Below, one piece after another: positions 33,928-42,284 of a DNA stretch of 64,000 nucleotides. A program made the position numbers and the translations under genes. Source of the DNA: JAYYZW01 sp965217605 (GTDB lineage: Bacteria; Pseudomonadota; Gammaproteobacteria; Ga0077536); the NCBI GenBank assembly GCA_965217605.1, contig CBDCJB010000015.1, positions 1 through 64,000 of the forward strand. The letters are read 5' to 3'. The notes below the pieces were generated by a model, which was given only the letters and a program-made list of their open reading frames with translations, was not told the DNA's origin and ran no database searches. The first letter of the stretch is position 1, and every line of letters starts with the position of its first letter.

Positions 33928-34458
33928 ATGGTGGAGCAAGTGCGGCGCGTGGTGACCGGGCATGACGGCGACGGACGATCGGTCTTCATCGCCGACGGGC
34001 TGGCCGGCAACGTGAAGGAGATGGAGTCGATGCCCGGGCTCGCCTTGACCGAACTGTGGGAGACAAAAAACACGCCGGCCGATAATAGCGGGGCGTAGGA
34101 CGCCGCCGACCGGCCCGCCAAGCTCGAGCCACCGCAGAACGGCACGATCTTCCGCATCGTCGAGTTTCCGCCCGATTCGGCGTGGAAGGATACGGCCGAC
34201 GGCAACGAAGCGTTCAGCTCGATCGGCGCGGGGCACGCGTCCGATGGTGCGTCCGACGACCCGATGATGCACAAGACCACGACCGTCGATTATCTGGTGG
34301 TGGTCAAGGGCGAAATATGGGCGATACTCGATGAAGGCGAGGTGCGTCTCAAACAGGGCGACGTGATGGTTCAACGCGGCACCAACCATTCCTGGAGCGT
34401 GCGGACCGACGAGTCCTGCCTGCTCGCCGCCGTACTGGTAGACGCGGCACCCGTTTAG
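33928..34458 (+). pseudogene. Cupin-domain protein with in-frame amber codon
   Basis: A reading frame of 176 codons interrupted by one TAG at 34096-34098. The first part starts M-V-E-Q-V-R-R-V-V-T-G-H-D and the second has a single-domain cupin: H-K-T-T-T-V-D-Y-L-V-V-V-K-G-E, then L-K-Q-G-D-V-M-V-Q-R-G-T-N-H-S-W. The frame is unchanged across the stop and both sides look functional, so a point mutation (or base error) explains it. The open part from 34264 could still make a small cupin. It lies 17 bases before an LLM-type monooxygenase gene. Confidence 0.75.
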
Positions 34459-34474
34459 CATTAGGTTAATCTCC

Positions 34475-35842
34475 ATGAAGAAGCGTATGTACTTCAACGC
34501 CTTCCATATGAACTGCGTGGTCCATCAATCGCCGGGCCTGTGGGTCCGCGACGACGACAATACAGTCCGATACAAGGATCTGGACCTGTGGACGGACTTC
34601 GCGAAGTTGATGGAGAGAGGAAAGTTCGATGCGGTGTTTCTAGCGGACGTAGTCGGCACTTACGACGTTTACGGAGGTGACCGAACGGCAGCGGTGGAAA
34701 CGGCGGCGCAAACACCGGTGAACGATCCCATGCTGTTGATCCCGGCGATGGCCGCCGTGACCGAGAACCTCGGTTTCGGATTTACCAGTTCGATCATTCA
34801 ATATCATCCGTTCACGTTTGCGCGCTTGATCACCACCCTCGACCACCTCACCAAGGGACGCGTCGGCTGGAATATCGTTACCTCGTACTTGGAGAGCGCG
34901 GGGCGCGCCTACGGATTGTCGGGCTTGCCCGAGCACGACACGCGCTACGAGATGGCGGATGAATACTGCCGCGTGTGTTACGGATTATGGGAAGACAGCT
35001 GGGCGGACGATGCGGTGGTGATGGATCGGGAACGCGGCATCTACGCCGATCCGAATAAGGTCCGTGATGTCGATCACGACGGTAAGTATTACAAGATGAC
35101 GGGCTGCCACATATCGGAGCCGTCGCCGCAGCGTACGCCGGTGCTGTTCCAGGCAGGTTCGTCCTCACGCGGCATGGACTTCGCCGCCGAACACGCCGAA
35201 TGCGTGTTCGTCATCGGCTCCAAACCCCATGTCGACGGCCAGTACGCCAAGGGGATCCGAGAGCGGATGAAGGAACGCGGCCGCGATCCGCGCGACCTCC
35301 TGGTATACGCGTATATGAAGGTGATCACGGGCAGCACCGAAGAGGAAGCGCAGCGTAAATACGACGAGTATTTCGAACAGGTCAGCTATGACGGAGCCTT
35401 GGCCTTGTTATGCGGCTGGAGCGGCATCGATCTGAGCGAGTACGAACCCGACATGCCGCTCGAGTACATCAAGACCAACGCCATTCGAACGTTCTTACAT
35501 AGCTTTACCGATGGCGATCCGAACCGCGAGTGGACGATGCGGGATATCGCCAATTACGTCGGTATCGGCGGCGCGGGACCGGTCGTGGTGGGCACGCCCG
35601 AGTCGGTCTCCGATCAGCTCGAGGCGTGGATCGACGGCGGCGTGGACGGGTTCAACCTCGCGTATGCGACGCTGCCTGGAACATTCGAGGACTTCGTCGA
35701 CGGCGTGGTGCCGGAATTGCAAAAGCGCGGCCGCATGCAATCCGACTACGGGGAAGGGACCTTCCGCGAAAAACTGTTTCCGCACCGCACGGCGCGCATG
35801 AACAAACCACATCCCGCGGCTGAGTGCCGACGCCCTTGGTAA
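34475..35842 (+). CDS. LLM-class flavin-dependent monooxygenase (NtaA/SnaA/DszA type)
   Basis: A 455-residue enzyme of the nitrilotriacetate/pristinamycin/dibenzothiophene sulfone monooxygenase group, using reduced FMN from a separate reductase to oxygenate its substrate. Seen are M-Y-F-N-A-F-H-M-N near the start, W-x-x-F-A-K-L-M-E-R-G-K-F-D-A-V-F-L-A-D, G-R-V-G-W-N-I-V-T-S near residue 130 and Q-A-G-S-S-S-R-G near residue 228. The substrate is unknown. Its TAA stop (35840-35842) coincides with the left terminus of a palindromic-ended repeat, so the true C-terminus may have been changed by that insertion. Confidence 0.88.
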   Translation: MKKRMYFNAFHMNCVVHQSPGLWVRDDDNTVRYKDLDLWTDFAKLMERGKFDAVFLADVVGTYDVYGGDRTAAVETAAQTPVNDPMLLIPAMAAVTENLGFGFTSSIIQYHPFTFARLITTLDHLTKGRVGWNIVTSYLESAGRAYGLSGLPEHDTRYEMADEYCRVCYGLWEDSWADDAVVMDRERGIYADPNKVRDVDHDGKYYKMTGCHISEPSPQRTPVLFQAGSSSRGMDFAAEHAECVFVIGSKPHVDGQYAKGIRERMKERGRDPRDLLVYAYMKVITGSTEEEAQRKYDEYFEQVSYDGALALLCGWSGIDLSEYEPDMPLEYIKTNAIRTFLHSFTDGDPNREWTMRDIANYVGIGGAGPVVVGTPESVSDQLEAWIDGGVDGFNLAYATLPGTFEDFVDGVVPELQKRGRMQSDYGEGTFREKLFPHRTARMNKPHPAAECRRPW

Positions 35843-35996
35843 AAGCGGCCTCAAAATCCGTGTGGAACGTTGATGCTGCGTTGCGCGACCTTCTCCGGTG
35901 CGGGGCGGTGAAGCCGCAAACTGGCGTGTAAACTGCGCTCCTCGAAGGCCCCGCGCCTTGCCTGAACATCCCACACGGATTTTGCGACCGCTTTTA
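35840..35996. repeat. 157-bp palindromic-ended element (MITE-like)
   Basis: The left end TAAAAGCGG (35840-35848) and the right end CCGCTTTTA (35988-35996) are perfect inverted repeats, continuing inward as CAAAATCCGTGTGG (35852-35865) and CCACACGGATTTTG (35971-35984). The 26-base termini match with about three mismatches. The ends are TA, which would fit a TA target duplication as used by IS630/Tc1-mariner elements. No open reading frame fills the 105-base interior. It separates the LLM monooxygenase from the convergent OsmC gene and could also act as a bidirectional terminator. Confidence 0.65.
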
Positions 35997-36000
35997 GTAC

Positions 36001-36501
36001 CTATCCGATAGAAACTTCGATGTTCGGCGCCTGCTGAATCGTCTGCAGCACCACGCAATACCGCTCGGCGGTTTTGGCGATCTTCTCGAGCGTCTCGGCC
36101 GGGGCGTCGCCATCGATATCGAAGCTCACGCGAATATCGCTGAACCCGACGGGCGCGTCTTTCGCGACACCCAGCGTGCCACGGAAATCGAGGTCGCCTT
36201 CCGCCCGGACCTGGGATTTCGAGAGTTTAACGCCGTATGCGGTCGCGACCGCCTGCAAGGTTACGCCGGCACAGGCGGTCAGCGCTTCGAGCAGCATGTC
36301 GCCGGAACACGCCTGCGTGCCGTCGCCGCCGGTAAAAGGATGCAGCCCCGCTTCGATCAGACCCGCAAACGTATCGACGCTGCAGGCGATACCCTCGACG
36401 CCATTTGATTCCGCGGTCAACGTGAGTCGGGCGGCTTCGGGTGTCTCGCGATATTTTTCTTTAACGGGTGCTTGCAGCGCTTGCAGTTCTTCTTGATTCA
36501 T
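36001..36501 (-). CDS. OsmC family protein
   Basis: A 166-residue OsmC/Ohr-fold protein. The N-terminal redox cysteine candidate is in V-E-G-I-A-C-S-V and the second in L-T-A-C-A-G-V on the long helix, the layout found in OsmC/YhfA-type proteins that reduce organic hydroperoxides. Near the C-terminus is A-E-R-Y-C-V-V-L-Q-T, also typical. It is divergent from the phytanoyl-CoA dioxygenase-like gene. Confidence 0.88.
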   Translation of the reverse strand: MNQEELQALQAPVKEKYRETPEAARLTLTAESNGVEGIACSVDTFAGLIEAGLHPFTGGDGTQACSGDMLLEALTACAGVTLQAVATAYGVKLSKSQVRAEGDLDFRGTLGVAKDAPVGFSDIRVSFDIDGDAPAETLEKIAKTAERYCVVLQTIQQAPNIEVSIG

Positions 36502-36585
36502 AAACGTGCCTAATATCGAACGATCTGCTCAACGGGTCTGAGCGCTATGTTACACCGGACCCAACGGACACGTATACTTGAAGCC

Positions 36586-37422
36586 ATGGCAAAACTTCTG
36601 AGCGATCGCGCGCTGTCACAGTACGAAACCGATGGGTATTTTTTTCCGGTCGACGTGCTGGCGCCCGACGAAGTTGCCGCGACCCGTGCGAAGTTAGAGG
36701 CCTTCGAGGTCTCGCAAGGCCAGCCGGTCAACGGCGCACAACGCAGCAAATCGCATTTGTTGTTCACCTGGGTCGACGACTTGATGCGCCACGCGAAAAT
36801 ATTGGACGCGGTCGAAGACCTGATAGGGCCGGATATCCTCTGCTGGAACACAGTGTGGTGGATCAAAGAGGCGCATAGCCGGACCTTTGTTTCGTGGCAT
36901 CAGGACGTTCGCTATTGGGGACTCGACACCAGCGATCTCGTCACGGTCTGGTTGGCGCTGTCGACGGCGTCCGCGAAAAGCGGGTGCATGCGCATCCTGC
37001 CGGGCAGCCACCGGGGCGAGGTCATGCCACACGAGGACGAGTATAAAGACGACAATCTCTTGACGCGCGGGCAGCAGATCGCGGTGTCGATCGATGAAAC
37101 GAAGACGGTCGCGATGGAGCTGGAAGCGGGGCAGGTTTCACTGCACAACATAGGACTCGCGCACGCGTCCAATCCGAACCGGACGGATGACCGCCGCATC
37201 GGCATTTCGATGCATTACATTCCGACCAGCGCCAGGCAGCTCGCCGCCGATTGGGACAGCGCTTCTCTGGTTCGGGGCGAAGATCGCTACCACCATTTCA
37301 CGCTCGCACCACGGCCGCAGCGCGACTTCGATGCCGACGCCGTGCGGTTTCACGAACAAGCATCCACGGCGTTTCGCGACATCGTGTTCAAGGATGCCGA
37401 AAGAGTCCGCCCGACGCTGTAG
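36586..37422 (+). CDS. Phytanoyl-CoA dioxygenase family protein
   Basis: A 278-residue Fe(II)/2-oxoglutarate dioxygenase of the PhyH family. The metal triad is visible as W-H-Q-D (H and D) near residue 105 and the distal histidine in L-A-H-A-S-N near residue 193, followed by the 2-oxoglutarate-binding arginine (R-R-I-G-I-S). Family substrates include phytanoyl-CoA and diverse secondary metabolites; without the CoA context here the substrate is open. ATG 36547 is in frame upstream, but 36586 gives the family N-terminus. An ornithine cyclodeaminase-like gene follows after 18 bases. Confidence 0.87.
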   Translation: MAKLLSDRALSQYETDGYFFPVDVLAPDEVAATRAKLEAFEVSQGQPVNGAQRSKSHLLFTWVDDLMRHAKILDAVEDLIGPDILCWNTVWWIKEAHSRTFVSWHQDVRYWGLDTSDLVTVWLALSTASAKSGCMRILPGSHRGEVMPHEDEYKDDNLLTRGQQIAVSIDETKTVAMELEAGQVSLHNIGLAHASNPNRTDDRRIGISMHYIPTSARQLAADWDSASLVRGEDRYHHFTLAPRPQRDFDADAVRFHEQASTAFRDIVFKDAERVRPTL

Positions 37423-37440
37423 TCGTACTACCGGGTACTG

Positions 37441-38397
37441 ATGGCAACGCTCGTGGCGGGATCCGATGCGCCAATTTTTCTATCGAGCGACGCGTTGGAG
37501 GCGCTCGATCTGAACTACCGCGATGTCATGGCAAGCATCGAAGGCCTGATCCACGGCCGTGCGAACGCCGCGGTCTGGAATGCGCCAAAAGCCGTGATAC
37601 TGCCGCCGGACGGGCGTTACGTCATGGGGACCCTGGCGGCCGCTGACGATCCGCCCTACATGGTCATGAAGTCGCTGATCATCAACCCCGAACGCTCGCG
37701 CCGCGGACTGCCCGGAATCAACGCTTCGGTCACCCTGTCGGATGGTGTTTCAGGTAAGCCGCTGGCCGTCATGGACGGGAATTGGATCACGGCGGTCCGA
37801 ACGGCTGGACTCAGCGCCGTCGTCGCGACCCGGCTCGCGCGCGCCGATTCAGCCTGCATCGCTTTCATTGGCTGCGGCGTCTAGGCGCACAGTCATCTAC
37901 AAGCGTTTACGGAGTTGTTTCCCTTGACCGAGATGCGCGCCTTCGGCCGCGGCGCGGCGAATCGCGACGCTTTGTGCGCGGCCGGAGAAGCGCAGGGGCT
38001 ACAGGCGATCAAGGCCGCCTCGGCACGCGAGGCGCTCGAAGGCGCCGATCTCATCGTCACGACCGTAACGTTTTCCCCCGACGTCCAGCCGTTTCTCGAT
38101 GCGCGCTGGTTGTCCCCCGGCGCCTTCGCGAGCATTACGGATTTCGCGGCGCCGTGGGAGGACGCGGGGATGTCCGCCTTCGATCGCATCGTCGTCGACG
38201 ACATGGACCAGGAGCTCAAGAGCGATATGCCGCTCGTGAACAAGAAATTGATCGACAGCGACGTGTCCGGTCTCGTGCTTGGCGAGGTTGCCGGACGGCA
38301 GGATCCGACGGAACGCACCGCGTTCGTTTTTCGCGGCCTGGCCCTGGGCGATCTGGCGATGGCTGCGCTCGCCTATGAACGCGCAACGCGGCATTGA
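37441..38397 (+). pseudogene. Ornithine cyclodeaminase/mu-crystallin family protein with in-frame TAG
   Basis: A 318-codon frame broken by a TAG at 37882-37884 and otherwise open. The stop lies in the NAD-binding motif: F-I-G-C-G-V, stop, A-H-S-H-L-Q-A-F. Most members have glutamine at exactly this place, so a single CAG to TAG change explains it. The second part has D-L-I-V-T-T-V-T and a natural C-terminus. The family includes ornithine cyclodeaminase, ketimine reductases and alanine dehydrogenase-type enzymes. The next gene starts at the base after its stop, so the arrangement is an intact operon with one damaged member. Confidence 0.85.
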
Positions 38398-39261
38398 ATG
38401 CGCGTGATTACGGTTCGACAAGTGCATCCCCATATCGGCGCCCAAATCGAGGGCGTCGACCTGTCACAGCCGCTGGACGACGCGACCTTCGCAACTGTTC
38501 TCGATGCCTTCAATCAACACTCCGTGCTCGTTTTTCGCAACCAGCGACTGAGCGACGCCGAGCAAGTGGCATTCAGCGAACGGTTCGGTGAACTAGAAAA
38601 AACATCTTTTTCAATCGGTGCTGACAATCCGTTCGTCTACAAGCTGTCGAACATCGATGACGCCGGCAACGTGCTCAAAGACGGCTCCGAGAAGCGTAAC
38701 TTCCTGCTGGTAAACGGGCGTTGGCATACCGACAGTTCGTTTCGCTCAGTCCCCGCGATGGCTTCGATTCTGTCGGGACGGGAGATCCCCGCACGGGATG
38801 CCGGCGACACCTGTTTCGCGTCGATGCGGGTCGGTTACGAAACACTGCCGGAATCGCGCCGCGCCGAGATTGAGGGCTCAGTCGGCTATCACCACTACGC
38901 CTATTCCGTGGGTTTGTTCGGGCGCACCGGCGTCACGGAAGAAGAGCTCGCAGCGCTGCCGCCGGTGCCACATCCATTGGTTCGAACGCACCCGGGCACG
39001 GGTAAAACGAGTTTGTATGTCAGCGGCCACATCGTGCGGGTCGAGGGCCTGGACGGCGGGGCTGGCCGCCGTCTTGCCGAAGACCTGGTCGAGTGGTGTA
39101 CGCGGCCGGCGTATGTATATCGCCACGAATGGCATCAGCACGATCTGATCATGTGGGACAATCGCTGTGCACTGCACCGCGTGACGCATATCCCGGCGCA
39201 TGCGCGCCGCATCATGCACCGCACTACAGTCGCGGGGGAAGGTCCGGTGGAATTACGGTAG
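38398..39261 (+). CDS. TauD/TfdA family dioxygenase
   Basis: A 287-residue Fe(II)/2-oxoglutarate-dependent dioxygenase. The triad residues are in W-H-T-D-S-S-F near residue 110 and C-A-L-H-R-V near residue 262, with the 2-oxoglutarate arginine in R-R-I-M-H-R-T. It is a paralogue of the gene at 11280-12134. It lies directly after the broken ornithine cyclodeaminase-like gene and two genes from the PhyH-like enzyme, so two oxygenases flank one disrupted imine/amino-acid enzyme. The substrate is unknown. Confidence 0.88.
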   Translation: MRVITVRQVHPHIGAQIEGVDLSQPLDDATFATVLDAFNQHSVLVFRNQRLSDAEQVAFSERFGELEKTSFSIGADNPFVYKLSNIDDAGNVLKDGSEKRNFLLVNGRWHTDSSFRSVPAMASILSGREIPARDAGDTCFASMRVGYETLPESRRAEIEGSVGYHHYAYSVGLFGRTGVTEEELAALPPVPHPLVRTHPGTGKTSLYVSGHIVRVEGLDGGAGRRLAEDLVEWCTRPAYVYRHEWHQHDLIMWDNRCALHRVTHIPAHARRIMHRTTVAGEGPVELR

Positions 39262-39288
39262 CCTGGATGGAGCGTAGCGGAATCCAGG
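39262..39288. repeat. REP-like hairpin
   Basis: CCTGGAT (39262-39268) pairs with ATCCAGG (39282-39288) across GGAGCGTAGCGGA. The sequence GGATGGAGCGTAGCGGAATCC belongs to a common family of extragenic palindromes in gammaproteobacteria. It lies directly after the TauD-like stop codon and eight bases before the convergent DUF1501 stop, where it could act as a bidirectional terminator or mRNA stabiliser. Confidence 0.6.
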
Positions 39289-39295
39289 ATCACCT

Positions 39296-40504
39296 CTATC
39301 CGCTGAATATCGGAAACGTCTCAAAATGCCCCTTGAGGACGGTATCCGCCGCGCCGGCCTGCAACCAGCCATCGATCGCGGTCGCATAGACGCGTCTGAA
39401 ATCGGTTGTATAGATTAAGTTATCGCCCTCATCGAGCTCGACGAGACTTACGGGTTCACCGTAGTGGCCGCCCTGCACGGGTTGCCCGGCGAGCAACATG
39501 AGATTGGCCGCGCCGTGATCCGTGCCCAGATTGGAATTCTCGGGCGCGCGCCGCCCGAACTCCGAATACATCAGCACGGCCACCCGATCGGCCTGCCCAA
39601 TGCGCTCCATGTCGCGGACGAAACCATGCACCGCGTCACTCGCGTAACTCAGCAGCCGCCGGTGCAGATCGGGTTGCTGCACGTGGGTATCGAACGCATT
39701 GTTTGGAAACGCGATGTAGTAAAGCTGCGCGGGCAGGCCGGAAGCAATGCAAGCCGCGACTTTGCGGAACTGTGACGGCAGCACGCCATAATCGATGGGC
39801 GATTCGTAGTCCGCCCAGGCTTGCCGCACCAGCGCGGACGCTTCGCGTGCGCCACGCGCGACGAGATTCAAATAGTCGAGCGCGGCGTTGTCGCTCGGCT
39901 GCGTGTCGATATGATCGAGGATCGCCTTCTCTTGGAGCAGGGCGTTGCGTTTAAAGCGCTCCGGATCATTGAACACGACCGGCGTATGCACGCGACTCTT
40001 GACCGCCAGGGATTGCGCGGTGTCGATATTGATCAGGAAATTTGACCGCGGTTCGCGCGCCATGGCGTCGGCAAGGCGGCCGTACCACCCGTATTCGTCG
40101 CCGCTGTTCGGCGATGCCGTATGCCAGTAGGCCATCGAGGTAAAGTGCGAAAAGGACGGCTGCTCGTACCCGCAGCCGTGTACGATCGCGAATTGGCCAT
40201 CCTTCCACAAGCGCTCGAAACCCAGCAGGCCGGGGTTGAGCCCCCAGTCGTCGTCGAGTTTCAACAGCTGGTCGGGCTTGATTCCGATCTTCGGTCGCAG
40301 GCGGTAGTAAGCGTCGTTGGTATACGGCACCACGGTATTCAAACCATCGTTGCCGCCGGACAGTTCGAACACGACCAAGATGCGATCGTTCTGTGCATCG
40401 GCCGCTGCCGTGCGCATCCATGCGGAACTCAGGCCACCTAAACTCACACCCATACTACCGAGCCCCGCGGCGGTGCCTTTGAGCATTGTTCGTCTATCGA
40501 TCAT
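39296..40504 (-). CDS. DUF1501 domain protein (Tat-exported sulfatase-like)
   Basis: A 402-residue protein with a twin-arginine signal (D-R-R-T-M-L-K-G), then V-V-F-E-L-S-G-G-N-D-G-L-N-T and a C-terminal T-D-H-G-A-A-N-L, features of the DUF1501 group within the alkaline phosphatase/sulfatase-like fold. The biological role is unknown, but DUF1501 genes are nearly always paired with DUF1800 genes, as here. The upstream gene ends seven bases away. It is exported folded, probably with metal bound. Confidence 0.88.
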   Translation of the reverse strand: MIDRRTMLKGTAAGLGSMGVSLGGLSSAWMRTAAADAQNDRILVVFELSGGNDGLNTVVPYTNDAYYRLRPKIGIKPDQLLKLDDDWGLNPGLLGFERLWKDGQFAIVHGCGYEQPSFSHFTSMAYWHTASPNSGDEYGWYGRLADAMAREPRSNFLINIDTAQSLAVKSRVHTPVVFNDPERFKRNALLQEKAILDHIDTQPSDNAALDYLNLVARGAREASALVRQAWADYESPIDYGVLPSQFRKVAACIASGLPAQLYYIAFPNNAFDTHVQQPDLHRRLLSYASDAVHGFVRDMERIGQADRVAVLMYSEFGRRAPENSNLGTDHGAANLMLLAGQPVQGGHYGEPVSLVELDEGDNLIYTTDFRRVYATAIDGWLQAGAADTVLKGHFETFPIFSG

Positions 40505-40511
40505 GGTTTGT

Positions 40512-42272
40512 TCAGCCTAGTTGATATTCGGGCCGGCTCAGCATCAGGTGCAACAGCACCCGCAGCGGTTCTTCCATATAGGTCCGGGCGGACAACACGT
40601 CCTTGGTACCGAGTTCCCGCTCCAAAGCGTCGGCCAGCATGCCCTGTGTATCGCCTTGCGGCGCTACGGAGAAGAAGTACTCGATGAAGTAATCGACCAC
40701 GGCGGCCGGCGTCGCCAATTCTTCCCGCATGACCAGGCGCGTCAAATCGAGGCGCGCCAAGTGACGGGGAATGGGTTTGACCCGTTCGATCGCCATCTGC
40801 CAGCCCCGGTAGCTGCCGTAGCGGGTATTAAAATCCTCTTCTCGATCGACCATGTTCGACATCGCCATCATGCCGTCGGTGTTCACCGCGTCGACCGGCC
40901 GGGTCGCCCGGGCCATGTCTTCGCCATCGCGCAAACGCCTGTGCACGGCGAGTATTTCGGCGCCACTCGGGTATTCGGGATAACGATCATTGGGTACGAA
41001 CGCGATGTCGGGGAACACGACGTCGAGGACGAAGTTACCGCGCTCGATCAGGAGGCTGGGTGTGATCCAGCTCCGTCCGTAGCTCCAACCCGCGACCGTC
41101 GGCGGATGCATCAGGCGTTGCCCCAGACTTTCCGTCAGCAGGTTGAAATCGGGCGCGCCGGGAACTTCGGTCAAGCCGAGTTTACGGTAGGTCGATATGA
41201 CGAGTTCTACGGGGCTCTTGATCCGCGTACCCATCGATGACGCCGCGTAGAAGTCCCGCGACAGGAACAGGGTTTCGAGGAACGGCGCGACTTCGTAATC
41301 GAGTTTCTTGAGGCGCTTACCGAGCGCCGTCCTCAACGCCGGCGTTACATCCTCACGGACGAAGAACCGATAGAGCTTGGCTGCGATGAATTCGGGCGTG
41401 GCCGCTTGGTCGAGGATGATGTCGATCGCCTCCACGCCGTCGAAACGTCCCGTACGGCCGAGGAATGTTTTTTCACCGCCGTCGTGTTTGGCCGCGTCGA
41501 TCTTGAAATCGAGATCCGCGTAGTTCCACCCGGTAAACGCGCGCGCGCCCTCGCGTATGTCGCGCTCCGAATAGTTACCGACACCCATGGTGAATAGTTC
41601 CATGATCTCGCGGGCGAAGTTTTCGTTCGGTGAGCCTTTGACGTTCACGCCCGCGTCGAGAAAAGCGAGCATCGCCGGATCCTGCGCGACGCCGATGAGC
41701 AAGGTGCGAAAGCTGCCGAGACCTGCGCGCTGAAACAACTCCAGTTGCTTCAGCATCTTGCGGTAGTCGCGAACCTTGTCCTCATTGGTTGCAAAGTGAC
41801 CGTGCCAGAACAGAGCGACCTTCTCCAGCAAGGGGTAAGGTGTCGCCAGCATGCGCTGGGCCCACCAATAGACCACCCGATCGGTTTCGAGGCGGCTGGC
41901 GCGCAGCCAGTAAAAGAATTCGTTGACGACGGCCTGCATCGGGCGGTTGCCCGAGGTTTTTACGTCGATACCCAGCGCTCGGCCCTGCTCGGCCGCCAGC
42001 GCCGTGGTCGCGGGGCGGCTCGGCGGAAAGGGATCGATCCCCTCGTTGAAGATGCCCGAATGCTCGAAAGGCGGCAGTGGATTTTTTGCAGGGTTGAATC
42101 GAACGAGCGTTTGAACCGCTTGTTGCGGCGATAGGCTAGCCAACTGGTCGATTTCAGCGGGGGTGCCACCGAAAGCGGCGCGTTCTAGGAGATGCCGGGC
42201 CTTGTCCCGCGTCCAGTCCTTAGCGGTAATCGGAGCGAGGTCCCCATGGGCGCTTGCGATCGGCGTATTCAC
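40512..42272 (-). CDS. DUF1800 domain protein
   Basis: A 586-residue protein of the DUF1800 family, with the L-E-R-A-A-F-G-G-T-P-A-E-I start, F-W-H-G-H-F-A-T-N near residue 150, N-E-N-F-A-R-E-I-M-E-L-F-T-M-G near residue 220 and P-P-T-V-A-G-W. Its partner DUF1501 protein is encoded immediately downstream. No strong signal peptide is seen. The role is unknown; such pairs have been suspected in envelope or polymer handling, but that is not established. Confidence 0.9.
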   Translation of the reverse strand: MNTPIASAHGDLAPITAKDWTRDKARHLLERAAFGGTPAEIDQLASLSPQQAVQTLVRFNPAKNPLPPFEHSGIFNEGIDPFPPSRPATTALAAEQGRALGIDVKTSGNRPMQAVVNEFFYWLRASRLETDRVVYWWAQRMLATPYPLLEKVALFWHGHFATNEDKVRDYRKMLKQLELFQRAGLGSFRTLLIGVAQDPAMLAFLDAGVNVKGSPNENFAREIMELFTMGVGNYSERDIREGARAFTGWNYADLDFKIDAAKHDGGEKTFLGRTGRFDGVEAIDIILDQAATPEFIAAKLYRFFVREDVTPALRTALGKRLKKLDYEVAPFLETLFLSRDFYAASSMGTRIKSPVELVISTYRKLGLTEVPGAPDFNLLTESLGQRLMHPPTVAGWSYGRSWITPSLLIERGNFVLDVVFPDIAFVPNDRYPEYPSGAEILAVHRRLRDGEDMARATRPVDAVNTDGMMAMSNMVDREEDFNTRYGSYRGWQMAIERVKPIPRHLARLDLTRLVMREELATPAAVVDYFIEYFFSVAPQGDTQGMLADALERELGTKDVLSARTYMEEPLRVLLHLMLSRPEYQLG

Positions 42273-42284
42273 GGCATTTCAATC

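Noticed and set aside
35840..35996. Integron attC site
   Set aside because: The ends are palindromic but lack the RYYYAAC/GTTRRRY core sites, and there is no integron integrase or gene-cassette array nearby.
33928..38397. TAG reassigned as a sense codon (recoded genome)
   Set aside because: TAG ends lysC, csrA, the radical SAM gene, the MBL hydrolase, the PhyH-like gene and the second TauD-like gene in normal positions, so it is a working stop.
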